From Jidongwangia harbinensis (GTDB lineage Bacteria > Actinomycetota > Actinomycetes > Mycobacteriales > Micromonosporaceae), in NCBI RefSeq assembly GCF_020216025.1, contig NZ_JAIWNC010000018.1, positions 1 through 64,000 on the forward strand: a stretch of 64,000 bases of DNA. Reading direction: 5' to 3'. Within the stretch, counting starts at the first letter, position 1, and each line of letters opens with the position of its first letter. Of the stretch, positions 40,703 through 49,203 are shown in pieces. The position numbers and the translations under genes are program-made. The notes beneath the pieces were generated by a model. The model saw nothing but the letters and a program-made list of their open reading frames with translations, was not told the DNA's origin and did not search any database.

Positions 40703-41578
40703 CTAGACGCGCAGGTAGAAGCGCAGCGTGATCCAGCCGGTGATCGCGCTGACGCCGGCGCCGGCCGCGGCCAGCAGCGGCAGCATCAGCCACACGTTGC
40801 CGTCCGGGATCGGGGTCAGCACGTTCGTCAGCGCCTGGAGGCGGCCGTCGAGGAGCACCACCTTGATCAGGAACAGCGCGATGAAGGCGAAGATGGAGCC
40901 GATCAGGCCGGCCACCACCGCCTCGAGTACGAACGGCGCCTGGATGAACCAGTTCGACGCGCCGACCAGTTTCATGACCGCGACTTCCCGGCGCTTGCTG
41001 TACGCGGCCACCTGGATCGTGTTACCGACCAGCAGCAACGCGGCGCCGGCCATGAACACCGCCCCGATCAGCGACCCCAGTTGGATGGTGTTGAAGATGT
41101 CGAACACCTTGTTGAGCAGTTCGCGCTGGTCGACGATGTCCTGGATGCCCTGTTGGCCCTGGATCTGGTCGGCGAACGCCTTGTACTGCTCGGGGTCCTT
41201 CAGCTTGACCCGGAACGACTCGGGCAGGCTGTCCGGGCCGACCGAGTTGATGAAGTCGGGCGAGTCCTGCCACATGACCTGGAACCGCTTGAACGCCTCG
41301 GCCCGCGTCTCGTAGGTCTTGTCCTTGACCAGCGGGTTGGTGTCGATCGCCTGGTTGATCGCGTTGCGCTGCGCTTCGGTGACGTCTTCCCGCAGGAAGA
41401 TCGAGACCTGGATCTCCCCGTAGTAGAAGTCCTTCATCTGGTCGACCTGCATGTACATCAGGACGCTCGCACCCAGCGCGAAGAGCGAGACCGACATGGT
41501 GATGATCATGGCGATCGACATCGTGACGTTGCGCCACAGGCCTACCAGGACCTCGTTGAGGACATACTTCACGCGCAT
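40703..41578 (-). CDS. ftsX: Cell division protein FtsX
   Basis: A 291-aa integral membrane partner of FtsE. It has one N-terminal membrane helix (about 20-45), a large extracytoplasmic domain (about 46-165) and three C-terminal helices (about 170-195, 215-245, 265-288), the standard FtsX topology. The N-terminal MRVKYVLNEVLVGLWRN is typical of actinobacterial FtsX. It transmits ATP-driven movement across the membrane to a peptidoglycan hydrolase, here probably the M23 protein downstream. It lies 60 bp after ftsE. Confidence 0.96.
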   Translation of the reverse strand: MRVKYVLNEVLVGLWRNVTMSIAMIITMSVSLFALGASVLMYMQVDQMKDFYYGEIQVSIFLREDVTEAQRNAINQAIDTNPLVKDKTYETRAEAFKRFQVMWQDSPDFINSVGPDSLPESFRVKLKDPEQYKAFADQIQGQQGIQDIVDQRELLNKVFDIFNTIQLGSLIGAVFMAGAALLLVGNTIQVAAYSKRREVAVMKLVGASNWFIQAPFVLEAVVAGLIGSIFAFIALFLIKVVLLDGRLQALTNVLTPIPDGNVWLMLPLLAAAGAGVSAITGWITLRFYLRV

Positions 41579-41638
41579 CGGGGGAGTTCCTTCCGGGACC
41601 TCGCGTCTTCTACCGAACAGTGCATCCGAAGCCCGGAG

Positions 41639-42319
41639 CTATCCGTACACACCGCGAGCCTGGTCACGGACGATCCGTCCGCTTTCGATCTCGATGACCC
41701 GGCGGCGCATCTGGTTGACGATGTTGGAGTCGTGGGTGACCATCACGACGGTGGTGCCGGTGCGGTTGATCCGGTCCAGCAGTCGCATGATCTCGATGGA
41801 GGTGTCGGGGTCGAGGTTTCCGGTCGGCTCGTCGGCCAGCAGGATCAGCGGCCGGTTCACGAACGCCCGGGCCACCGCCACGCGCTGCTGCTCACCGCCG
41901 GACAGCTCATGCGGGTAGCGGTGTTCCTTGCCGCCGAGACCGACCAGCTCCAGCACCTCCGGCACGACCCGCCGCGCAACGGCCTTGGTCTTGCCGATGA
42001 CCTCCAGGGCGAAGGCCACGTTCTCGTACGCGGTGCGGTTGGGCAGCAGGCGGAAGTCCTGGAACACACAGCCGATGGACCGGCGGAAGTGGGGGATCTT
42101 CCACGACCGCATGGTCGTCACGTCCTTGGCGTTCACCATCACGCGGCCGGCCGAGGGGGACACCTCGTGCAGCAGAAGCTTGATGATCGTCGACTTCCCG
42201 GAACCGGAGGGTCCGATGAAGAAGACGAACTCACCCTTCTCGATACCGACGCTGACATTGTCCAACGACGGCCGAGACGCCTTCGGATACGTCTTCGTCA
42301 CGTTCTCGAGCTGAATCAC
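41639..42319 (-). CDS. ftsE: Cell division ATP-binding protein FtsE
   Basis: A 226-aa ABC ATPase with Walker A GPSGSGKST, Q-loop VFQDFRLL, signature LSGGEQQR and Walker B LILLADEPTGNLDP. Length is normal. GTG 42319 (VIQLENVTKTYP) gives the usual N-terminus; no good ribosome-binding site precedes it and the frame stays open 36 bases further, so a leaderless or slightly longer form is possible. It forms the FtsEX complex with the next gene. Confidence 0.96.
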   Translation of the reverse strand: MIQLENVTKTYPKASRPSLDNVSVGIEKGEFVFFIGPSGSGKSTIIKLLLHEVSPSAGRVMVNAKDVTTMRSWKIPHFRRSIGCVFQDFRLLPNRTAYENVAFALEVIGKTKAVARRVVPEVLELVGLGGKEHRYPHELSGGEQQRVAVARAFVNRPLILLADEPTGNLDPDTSIEIMRLLDRINRTGTTVVMVTHDSNIVNQMRRRVIEIESGRIVRDQARGVYG

Positions 42320-42408
42320 GGGAGCAGAGTCTACGCGGTGTAACGGAAACGCCAAGTCCGGCGGTCCTCGCTATTTGCACCTACCGTACGGAATCGAACC
42401 GTCACGCA

Positions 42409-42440
42409 GGCGCCACCGGAACGTTCGTTCCGGTGGCGCC
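42409..42440 (-). terminator. Intrinsic terminator after prfB
   Basis: A perfect 14-bp stem (42409-42422 with 42427-42440) with a 4-base loop, 33 bases beyond the prfB stop. It separates prfB from ftsE, so ftsEX probably has its own promoter. Confidence 0.85.
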
Positions 42441-42472
42441 GGTACCTTCGGGCGACCGCCCAGGCTCCTCGG

Positions 42473-43585
42473 TCAGCTGCTCATCTGGTTCTGCTTGCGC
42501 CACCGGATGCCGGCCGCGATGAACTCGTCGATGGCCCCGTCGAAGACCGACGACGGATTGCCCGTCTCCTGCTCAGTGCGCAGGTCCTTGACCATCTGGT
42601 ACGGGTGCAGGACGTACGAGCGCATCTGGTCGCCCCACGATCCGGTGGTGTCCTGCTTGAGGCCGGCGAGCTTCGCCTCCTCCTCCTGGCGCTTGCGCTC
42701 GAGCAGCCGCGCCTGGAGTACCCGCATCGCCGAGGCCTTGTTCTGCAGCTGGGACTTCTCGTTCTGGCACGTTACGACGATGCCTGTCGGGATGTGCGTC
42801 AGGCGCACAGCGGAGTCCGTGGTGTTCACGCTCTGTCCACCTGGACCCGACGAACGGTAGACGTCGGTCCGCAGCTCGTTCTCCGGGATGTCGATGTGGT
42901 CGGTCTGCGCGACCACCGGCATCACCTCGACCCCGGCGAAGCTGGTCTGCCGGCGGCCCTGGTTGTCGAAGGGGCTGATCCGGACCAGACGGTGCGTGCC
43001 GGACTCGACACTCAGCGTGCCGAAGGCGTACGGCACCTTGACCGCGAACGTGGCGGACTTGAGGCCCGCCTCCTCCGCGTACGAGGTCTCGTAGACCTCG
43101 GTGGGGTAGCCGTGCCGCTCGGCCCAGCGCAGGTACATCCGCATCAGCATCTCGGCGAAGTCGGCGGCGTCCACTCCCCCGGCGCCGGCCCGGATGGCCA
43201 CGACGGCCTCCCGCGAGTCGTACTCGCCGGAGAGGAGCGTGCGGACCTCCATCTCCTCGACCGCCTTCTGCAGGGCGGTGATCTCCTCACCGACCTCGGT
43301 GATCGACCCCTCGTCCGCCTCCGCCTGGGCCATCTCGAGCAGCAGCTCGGCGTCGTCGATCCGGGACCGGAGCCGCTCCAGGCGGGAGATCTCACCGGTG
43401 AGGTAGGAGAGGCGGGAGTTGACCTCCTGGGCGCGCGCCTGGTCGTCCCACAGGTCGGGGGCGGAGGCCTGCTCCTCGAGCTCCGCCCGGTCACGGCGCA
43501 ACTTGTCCACATCGAGGACGTTCTCGATATTGCGCAGGGTGGCGTCGAGGGCTTTGAGCTGTTCAGGAAAGTCGGCTGCACTCAC
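42473..43585 (-). CDS. prfB: Peptide chain release factor 2
   Basis: A 370-aa class I release factor. The stop-codon reading motif SPF is in RISPFDNQGRR, and the catalytic GGQ is in RSSGPGGQSVN. The frame is continuous from MSAADF to the end, with no internal stop and shift site, so the programmed +1 frameshift found in many bacteria is absent, as is usual in actinobacteria. It is flanked by terminators on both sides (42409 and 43601). Confidence 0.97.
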   Translation of the reverse strand: MSAADFPEQLKALDATLRNIENVLDVDKLRRDRAELEEQASAPDLWDDQARAQEVNSRLSYLTGEISRLERLRSRIDDAELLLEMAQAEADEGSITEVGEEITALQKAVEEMEVRTLLSGEYDSREAVVAIRAGAGGVDAADFAEMLMRMYLRWAERHGYPTEVYETSYAEEAGLKSATFAVKVPYAFGTLSVESGTHRLVRISPFDNQGRRQTSFAGVEVMPVVAQTDHIDIPENELRTDVYRSSGPGGQSVNTTDSAVRLTHIPTGIVVTCQNEKSQLQNKASAMRVLQARLLERKRQEEEAKLAGLKQDTTGSWGDQMRSYVLHPYQMVKDLRTEQETGNPSSVFDGAIDEFIAAGIRWRKQNQMSS

Positions 43586-43600
43586 GACTCTCGAGTTTAC

Positions 43601-43630
43601 GCCGCCCGGCCGGTCGCCCGGCCGGGCGGC
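43601..43630 (-). terminator. Intrinsic terminator after the PadR gene
   Basis: A perfect 13-bp stem (43601-43613 with 43618-43630) with a 4-base loop, 9 bases beyond the stop at 43640. Confidence 0.82.
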
Positions 43631-43639
43631 AGTGGTTCG

Positions 43640-44155
43640 TCACTCCGCGGGCGCGACCTTCAGCCAGTTCAGAGCCGCCTTGTGATAGGCGACGGCGAAC
43701 TCGAGCGCGGCGGCGCCGTACGCGTCGCCCGCCTTCTTGGCCTCCTTGGCCTGCTCGCGGGCCATCACCAGGGCCTCCGAGTGGTACTCGTTGGCGCCGG
43801 TGTAGAGCGACTTGAGCTGGTTACCGGAGTGCTGTTGGCCAAAGGCCACCCGCAGGGCGACCGGGTTGCGGAGCGCGTCCCGGCCGGGCGACTCGGCGAG
43901 CCACCGGCTGAAGGCGCGCTTGCCGGACGCGGTGATGGCGTAGGGCTGGCTGGACCGTGGCCCGGGCTTGCCGAGGCGGACGTATCCCATCTCGGCGAGA
44001 ACGGGCAATTCGCGGTAGACCTGGCTCCGGGTCATCGACCAGTACGGCCCGAGGCGACGTTCGGCAGCCACCATGAGCTGACCGCCGGTCATCGGGCCCT
44101 CGTGAAGCAGGCCCAGGAGGGCGGCAGCTGTTGGGTTGATTTGAGAGTCGGGCAT
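43640..44155 (-). CDS. PadR-family transcriptional regulator
   Basis: A 171-aa regulator with the PadR winged helix (ALLGLLHEGPMTGGQLM..WSMTRSQVYRELPVLAEMGYVRLG..YAITASGKRAFSRWL) and a C-terminal helical dimerisation region. The length fits the longer PadR/Vir subgroup. It stands alone upstream of prfB with a 275-bp upstream gap that contains an 8-bp inverted repeat (GGGCGTTT..AAACGCCC) near 44271-44325. Targets unknown. Confidence 0.9.
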   Translation of the reverse strand: MPDSQINPTAAALLGLLHEGPMTGGQLMVAAERRLGPYWSMTRSQVYRELPVLAEMGYVRLGKPGPRSSQPYAITASGKRAFSRWLAESPGRDALRNPVALRVAFGQQHSGNQLKSLYTGANEYHSEALVMAREQAKEAKKAGDAYGAAALEFAVAYHKAALNWLKVAPAE

Positions 44156-44430
44156 GCCTTCTAAGCTGCCACTTTGTCGACGCGGCGTCCAGGATTTCGC
44201 CCGATCCGTCCAATTTGCGTCTCCACATGCGACTGTCCCGCACAGACAGTCCGACCACGAGGGTCGTGACCGGGCGTTTTACCCATCTGGATCAGTCTCG
44301 CGAGGTAGACTGGCACGCTGAAACGCCCAGACGGCGATGCGTGGGCGGAAGCCGTCAAAACGGACGGCTCTCGGGCGGGAAACGGCGGGGCCGTCGCGCA
44401 TAAACTCGCAACGGCCCCATACCGGGACGA

Positions 44431-46059
44431 TCATCCCATGTGGGGGTATCGCCAGTCCGTCGGCGCGTCGAACGTTTCCTTGATCGTCCGCGGCGACACC
44501 CAGCGCAACAGGTTGAGCACCGAACCGGCCTTGTCGTTGGTGCCACTTCCGCGGGCCCCGCCGAACGGCTGCTGGCCCACCACGGCGCCGGTCGGCTTGT
44601 CGTTGACATAGAAGTTGCCGGCCGTGAAGCGCATCGCGTGCGAGACCCGGTCGATCACCGCACGGTCGGTGGCGACGATGGACCCGGTCAGCGCGTACGG
44701 CGAGGCGGCGTCCGCCTGGGCCACCACGTCGTCGAAGTCGCCGTCGTCGTAGACGTACACGCCCAGAATCGGACCGAAGTACTCGGTCGAGAAGATCTCA
44801 TGTGCCGGGTCGGTCGACTCCACCAGCGTGGGCGCCACGAACCAGCCCTCCGAGTCGTCGGCCGTACCGCCGGCCAGCACCGTGCACGACGCGCTGTTCT
44901 TGATCCGGTCCAGCGCGGCGGCGTGCTTCGCGAACGCCCGGCCGTCGATCACCGCACCGCCGAACGTGGACAGGTCGGTCACGTCGCCGTACTGGATGGC
45001 GGCCACCGACGCCGCCAGCCGGTCCCGCAGGCCACCCTCCCAGAGGCTCCGCGGCAGATACGCCCGGGACGCCGCCGAGCACTTCTGCCCCTGGTACTCG
45101 TAGGCCCCGCGGATCAGCGCGGCGTGCAGCACGTCGGCGTCCGCGCTGGCGTGCGCCACCACGAAGTCCTTGCCGCCGGTCTCCCCCACCAGACGGGGGT
45201 ACGACCGGTAGCGGTCGATGTTCGCGCCCACCTCACGCCACAGGTGGCGGAACGTGGCGGTGGACCCGGTGAAGTGGATGCCGGCCAGGTCCGGGTCGGC
45301 GAGCGCCACCTCGGACACCGCGAGCCCGTCCCCGGTCACCATGTTGATCACTCCGGGCGGCAGACCGGCCGCCTCGAACAGCCGCATGGTGAAGTGCGCC
45401 GAGAACTGCTGGGTCGGCGACGGCTTCCAGACCACGGTGTTGCCCATCAGCGCGGGCGCGGAGGGCAGGTTGCCGGCGATCGCGGTGAAGTTGAACGGGG
45501 TGATCGCGTACACGAAGCCCTCGAGCGGCCGGTGGTCGAACCGGTTCCACACGCCCGGGGACGACTGCGGCTGCTCGCGCAGGACCTGCTCGCCGTACGC
45601 GACGTTGAACCGCAGGAAGTCGATCAGCTCGCAGGCCGCGTCGATCTCCGCCTGGTAGCAGGACTTCGACTGCCCCAGAATGGTGGCCGCGTTCAGCGTG
45701 TCCCGCCAGCCTCCGGCGAGCAGCTCGGCGGCGCGCAGGAACACCGCGGCGCGCTCACTGAACGGCAGCGACCGCCACATCGGCGCGGCCTGCTTCGCGG
45801 CCCGCACCGCGGCGGTCGCGTCCTCCCGGGTGGCGTTGCCGGTCACGCCGAGCACGTCCCGCCGGCGGTGCGGCTGGACCACCTCGATCGCCTCGCCGCC
45901 GCCCATCGACTGGACGCCGCCGATCGTCATGGTCAGGTCGAGGCGGTCACCGCGCAGCGCCGCCACCCGGGCCTGCAGCGCGGCCCGCTCGGCACTGCCC
46001 GGCGGATAGCTGCGTACCGGCTCGTTCCGCGGCTCCGGCACGGAAAGCTGGGCGTCCAT
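44431..46059 (-). CDS. pruA: L-glutamate gamma-semialdehyde (1-pyrroline-5-carboxylate) dehydrogenase
   Basis: A 542-aa NAD-dependent aldehyde dehydrogenase that oxidises glutamate semialdehyde to glutamate in proline degradation. The glutamate of LVGETGGKDFV and the catalytic cysteine of YQGQKCSAASRAY are in place, with the nucleotide-binding FTGSTATF and the C-terminal NDKPTGAVVGQQPFGGARGSGTNDKAG typical of the PruA type. ATG 46059 has GAGGAG seven bases upstream. No proline dehydrogenase gene is adjacent, so the first step is encoded elsewhere. Confidence 0.95.
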   Translation of the reverse strand: MDAQLSVPEPRNEPVRSYPPGSAERAALQARVAALRGDRLDLTMTIGGVQSMGGGEAIEVVQPHRRRDVLGVTGNATREDATAAVRAAKQAAPMWRSLPFSERAAVFLRAAELLAGGWRDTLNAATILGQSKSCYQAEIDAACELIDFLRFNVAYGEQVLREQPQSSPGVWNRFDHRPLEGFVYAITPFNFTAIAGNLPSAPALMGNTVVWKPSPTQQFSAHFTMRLFEAAGLPPGVINMVTGDGLAVSEVALADPDLAGIHFTGSTATFRHLWREVGANIDRYRSYPRLVGETGGKDFVVAHASADADVLHAALIRGAYEYQGQKCSAASRAYLPRSLWEGGLRDRLAASVAAIQYGDVTDLSTFGGAVIDGRAFAKHAAALDRIKNSASCTVLAGGTADDSEGWFVAPTLVESTDPAHEIFSTEYFGPILGVYVYDDGDFDDVVAQADAASPYALTGSIVATDRAVIDRVSHAMRFTAGNFYVNDKPTGAVVGQQPFGGARGSGTNDKAGSVLNLLRWVSPRTIKETFDAPTDWRYPHMG

Positions 46060-46149
46060 CTCGCACTCCTCGACGTCGTCTCCTGGGATCATCACCATCC
46101 TCGCACGGGGCGAACGACCGTTCAGGGCCCCGCGCGTACCCTGAGCCGC

Positions 46150-47070
46150 ATGAGTACGCAGGAGGAAGCCGTGGTCCCGAAGGCGCCCGCGGAGCGGCCG
46201 CCGGCCACCGGGATCGTGCTCGCCGCCGTCGGCACGCTGTACATGGCCGCGCTGCTCTGGTCGGCCCGGGCCACCATCACCGGCCGGGTGGACGCCGAGT
46301 CGGAGGTCACCTCGGCCGCGTACGCCCTGCCCGGGGCGATCTCCGCCAGCCTGGTCGCCGGCGCGGCCGTCGCGCTCACCGCACTCGCGCTGGCCGGCCG
46401 CCGCCGCACCCTGGGACCCACCGCCCGCTTCGCGGTCGCCATCGGCGCGGGACTGACGCTCGGCCTGCTGGGCGCGCTCTCCGTCATCACGATCAACACC
46501 GAGGGCTGGGTGTACGCGGTCCTCGGCGGCACCGTGGCCGCCGCCGCGACGATCGGTGGCGCGCTGGCCGGCGTGCGCGCGCCCCGGGTGGTGGCGGCGG
46601 GCTGCTGGGCGGCGATCGCGGTGTTCGCGGTCGGCTTCGTGCTCAGCCTGGCCGTGGTGCAGAACCCGGCCCGGGACCTGCTCGGCGGCGGCGACAGCCA
46701 GGCCGCGCAGTCGTCCGCCGCGAACTGGTACTCGCTCCTGCAGGCCGTGCTGAGTGGCGTGGCCGCCGGCGTGGTGGCGTACACCGCCCTGCGCCGGGCC
46801 TCCCGCCGCGACGCCGGCACCGCCCCGCCCTGGCCGATGTACGCCCTGGCCGGGGCCGCCCCCGGCCTGGTCCTGGTGCTCGCCGAGCTGCTCACCCGCA
46901 CCGCCGGCGCCCGCGTCGTCGACCTGGCCGGACGGGTCAGCGAGCTGGAACTGACGGTGCAGCAGATGCTCAGCGGCTCCCGGCTCAACGGCGGCCTGAT
47001 CATCCTGTTCGTCGGCGCGGTCACCGCCATCATCGCGGTCGGCCGCACCCTGCAGCCGCCGGCTAGGTGA
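46150..47070 (+). CDS. Polytopic membrane protein of unknown function
   Basis: A 306-aa protein with about seven hydrophobic segments (about 20-42, 60-82, 94-112, 117-140, 145-168, 185-205, 222-245, with a last one at 282-302) and short loops. It is divergent from pruA with about 90 bp between starts. Its last 8 bases overlap the convergent DUF6912 gene. No family motif is recognised. Confidence 0.8.
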   Translation: MSTQEEAVVPKAPAERPPATGIVLAAVGTLYMAALLWSARATITGRVDAESEVTSAAYALPGAISASLVAGAAVALTALALAGRRRTLGPTARFAVAIGAGLTLGLLGALSVITINTEGWVYAVLGGTVAAAATIGGALAGVRAPRVVAAGCWAAIAVFAVGFVLSLAVVQNPARDLLGGGDSQAAQSSAANWYSLLQAVLSGVAAGVVAYTALRRASRRDAGTAPPWPMYALAGAAPGLVLVLAELLTRTAGARVVDLAGRVSELELTVQQMLSGSRLNGGLIILFVGAVTAIIAVGRTLQPPAR

Positions 47071-47572
47071 GCCCGTCCAGCTCCGAGACCGCGTACCACT
47101 CCAGCTCGTGATCCTCCGCCCCGTCCACCGTGAACTGGGCGTCCGGGTCTCCCGCCAGCGCCTCCTCCACCACCTCGGCGGCCGCCGCGACGGACTCGGC
47201 CGCGTCCGCACCGTCCAGGTGGATGGAGGCGATCTCCTTCAGGGACACCGGCTGCGGCAGGCGCACCGTGCTGGAGCCCAGCTCGACGTCCTCCCGGACC
47301 AGGTCGCCGGAGGGCACGTCGGCCGAGACCACCACCCGCCGGCGAGGGGCCGCCGGATCGTGCCGGAGGAGCTGCAGCGCGGCCTGAGCGGCCCGGGTGA
47401 ACGCCACGTACTCCAGCTCTTCCTCGTCGCCCTCGGCGTACCACTCACGCAGCGCCGGGGTGACCGCGTGCGCCACCGTCGGGCCGGTGCCGAGCCGGCC
47501 GTCGACGCGCAGAGCGGCCAGCATCGGCACGGTGGCCGGGATGTAGACCCGGACCAGGTCGGTGATCGGCAC
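47063..47572 (-). CDS. DUF6912 family protein
   Basis: A 169-aa soluble acidic protein beginning MPITDLVRVYIPATVPMLAAL, with the conserved VAHAVTPALREWYAEGDEEELEYVAFTRAAQAALQLL and RRRVVVSADVP segments of an actinobacterial family of unknown role. Length is normal. It overlaps the membrane protein gene by 8 bp at the 3' ends. A long palindrome lies about 100 bp upstream. Confidence 0.82.
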   Translation of the reverse strand: MPITDLVRVYIPATVPMLAALRVDGRLGTGPTVAHAVTPALREWYAEGDEEELEYVAFTRAAQAALQLLRHDPAAPRRRVVVSADVPSGDLVREDVELGSSTVRLPQPVSLKEIASIHLDGADAAESVAAAAEVVEEALAGDPDAQFTVDGAEDHELEWYAVSELDGLT

Positions 47573-47673
47573 GCGTTTCCTCCTGCGGTTGGGCTCACCC
47601 GTAGTACACCGCCGGTGCGGCGGCCGGAAAGCCTATTCCCCCAGTCGTGTCCGTGCCGTGTCTTTCCGGCGGT

Positions 47674-47705
47674 GGTGTACCACTGGAGCGCTCCAGTGGT
47701 ACACC
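47674..47705. repeat. 32-bp perfect palindrome with a nearby third half-copy
   Basis: GGTGTACCACTGGAGC and its exact inverse meet at 47689/47690 without a loop. A third, near-identical half (GGTGGTGTACCAGTGAGCG) lies at 47734-47752. The palindrome sits between the DUF6912 and rhodanese genes, both on the minus strand, so it could be an operator for the former or a terminator/REP-like element for the latter. Confidence 0.75.
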
Positions 47706-47766
47706 GACGCTGCTATGACCGGCCGATAACGACGGTGGTGTACCAGTGAGCGCCGCCCGGGGCGGG

Positions 47767-48207
47767 TCAGCAGCCGCAGGACGGCCCATGCACCGGCGAC
47801 GTCAACGGGTCCGCCGGGCGACGGACCTCACCGCCCGCGGTACGCAGCGGACCGCCCTCCCGGATCCAGTACTCGATCCCGCCGAGCATCTCCCGCACCG
47901 CGTACCCCTCCCGGGCGAACGCCAGCGCCGCCCGGGTGGCGCCGTTGCACCCGGGACCCCAGCAGTACGCCACCACCGGCGCCGCCGGGTCGATCAGGTC
48001 CCGGGCCCGCTTGGCGATGTCGGCGTGCGGCAGGTGGATCGCCCCCGGGATGTGCCCGTGGTCCCAGGACTCGGTGTTCCGGGTGTCGACGAGCACGAAC
48101 CCCGGGTCCCCGCCGGCCATGGCGGCCCGTACGTCGGCAGCGTCGGTCTGGAAGGCGAGCCGTTCGGCGAAGAACTCCACGGCCCGCGCTGAGTCGAAGA
48201 TCGTCAT
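47767..48207 (-). CDS. Rhodanese-like domain protein
   Basis: A 146-aa single-domain rhodanese. The CDC25-like body reads FVLVDTRNTESWDHGHIPGAIHLPHADI. The active-site loop is CWGPGCNGAT, with the catalytic Cys in a rather long, two-cysteine loop. The C-terminus ends in GPSCGC, a further cysteine cluster. Sulfur or persulfide transfer is the family role. It is divergent from an Lrp/AsnC regulator with 92 bp between starts, which may control it. Confidence 0.9.
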   Translation of the reverse strand: MTIFDSARAVEFFAERLAFQTDAADVRAAMAGGDPGFVLVDTRNTESWDHGHIPGAIHLPHADIAKRARDLIDPAAPVVAYCWGPGCNGATRAALAFAREGYAVREMLGGIEYWIREGGPLRTAGGEVRRPADPLTSPVHGPSCGC

Positions 48208-48299
48208 GCCGAAACGCTAGGTCCCCGGCGCGGCGGGTCACAGGGGATGTCAACGGCACCTGGCCCCGACCACCGGGGATTCACCGGTACATTGGGCGG

Positions 48300-48752
48300 A
48301 TGGCAGCGGATCTCACGGTCGACCGTACCGATTGGCGCCTGCTCGAGGAACTGCAGCGCGACGGCCGGGCCAGCTACGCCGACCTGGCCCGGGTGGTCGC
48401 CATGTCGCCCAGCGCCGTGGCCGAGCGGGTACGCCGCCTGGAGGAGGCCGGGGTGATCGCCGGCTATCGCGCCACGGTCGACCCGGAGCGCGTCGGGCTG
48501 CAGGTGATGGCGTTCGTCCGGCTGCGCTATCCCACCGGCAACTACCGGCCGTTCCACGCGCTGCTGGACACCACGCCCGAGATCGTCGAGGCGCACCACG
48601 TCACCGGCGAGGACTGCTTCGTGCTGAAGGTGCTGGCCCGCTCCATGCGCCACCTCGAGGAGGTGACCGGCCGGATCTCCGGGCTGGGCTCGGTGACCAC
48701 CAGCGTGGTCTACTCCAGTCCACTGACCGGTCGCGCCGTCGCCGGTCCCTAA
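48300..48752 (+). CDS. Lrp/AsnC-family transcriptional regulator
   Basis: A 150-aa regulator with the N-terminal helix-turn-helix LLEELQRDGRASYADLARVVAMSPSAVAERVRRLEEAGVI and the C-terminal RAM ligand-binding fold (VEAHHVTGEDCFVLKVLARSMRHLEEVTGRI). It is divergent from the rhodanese gene and is the likely regulator of it. The effector amino acid is unknown. Confidence 0.93.
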   Translation: MAADLTVDRTDWRLLEELQRDGRASYADLARVVAMSPSAVAERVRRLEEAGVIAGYRATVDPERVGLQVMAFVRLRYPTGNYRPFHALLDTTPEIVEAHHVTGEDCFVLKVLARSMRHLEEVTGRISGLGSVTTSVVYSSPLTGRAVAGP

Positions 48753-48794
48753 CGCAGGCCGTCGAAGGCAAACCGAGGGATATAGGATCGGATC

Positions 48795-49022
48795 ATGGAG
48801 GCCAGGTTCATGCTGCTGTCCGAAGTGGCAGCGGAGCTGAACGTCTCGGACTCGCAGGTCTACCACATGGTGCGCAGCGGGGAGTTGCCCGCGATCAAGA
48901 TCGGTGGGCGCGGTCAGTGGCGCGTCGAGCGCGCCCGACTGGAGACCTACATCCAGCAGAAGTACGCCGAAACGGCCGAATGGGTCAGCCAGAATCCGCT
49001 GGTCGAGCGGGACCCCGAGTAG
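48795..49022 (+). CDS. Small helix-turn-helix (excisionase/MerR-like) DNA-binding protein
   Basis: A 75-aa protein that is almost entirely a winged helix of the excisionase/MerR type (MLLSEVAAELNVSDSQVYHMVRSGELPAIKIGGRGQWRVERARLETYIQQKY). Such small proteins are conserved single-copy genes in actinobacteria and are related in fold to BldC. No phage or integrase gene lies nearby, so a cellular regulator rather than an excisionase is likely. It lies 42 bp after the Lrp gene and may be co-transcribed. Confidence 0.88.
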   Translation: MEARFMLLSEVAAELNVSDSQVYHMVRSGELPAIKIGGRGQWRVERARLETYIQQKYAETAEWVSQNPLVERDPE

Positions 49023-49102
49023 GTCACCGGCGGCGCTGCCCCCGCCACCTCCCCTGACGGCCATCGGTCGTTCCGCCCACCGCTGCGGATGGCCGGATCG
49101 GG

Positions 49103-49122
49103 TTATCCCCAGGTTGTCCACA
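49103..49122 (+). promoter_or_regulatory. Two adjacent DnaA-box-like nonamers
   Basis: TTATCCCCA (49103-49111) and TTGTCCACA (49114-49122) lie in tandem in the 180-bp gap before the Rv3235-like gene. The second is the actinobacterial consensus DnaA box. Two sites alone do not make an origin. They may titrate DnaA or regulate the downstream gene. Confidence 0.45.
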
Positions 49123-49203
49123 GGGGATTGACGTCTCTGAGTGCCGTCTGCAGACTCGTTGTCACAAGCAAACGAAGGCAAACGCAGGGATCGGTGGTGC
49201 GAT

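Noticed and set aside
42473..43585. Programmed +1 frameshift in prfB
   Set aside because: The reading frame is continuous from the start codon through SPF and GGQ; no internal stop with a slippery site is seen.
44440..47070. 876-codon plus-strand frame spanning pruA and the membrane protein gene
   Set aside because: Its first part is antisense to pruA and has no motif. Only the last part, from ATG 46150, is a real gene and is annotated separately.
49103..49122. Replication origin
   Set aside because: Two DnaA-box-like sites only; no cluster of boxes, no AT-rich unwinding region, and dnaA and dnaN are absent.
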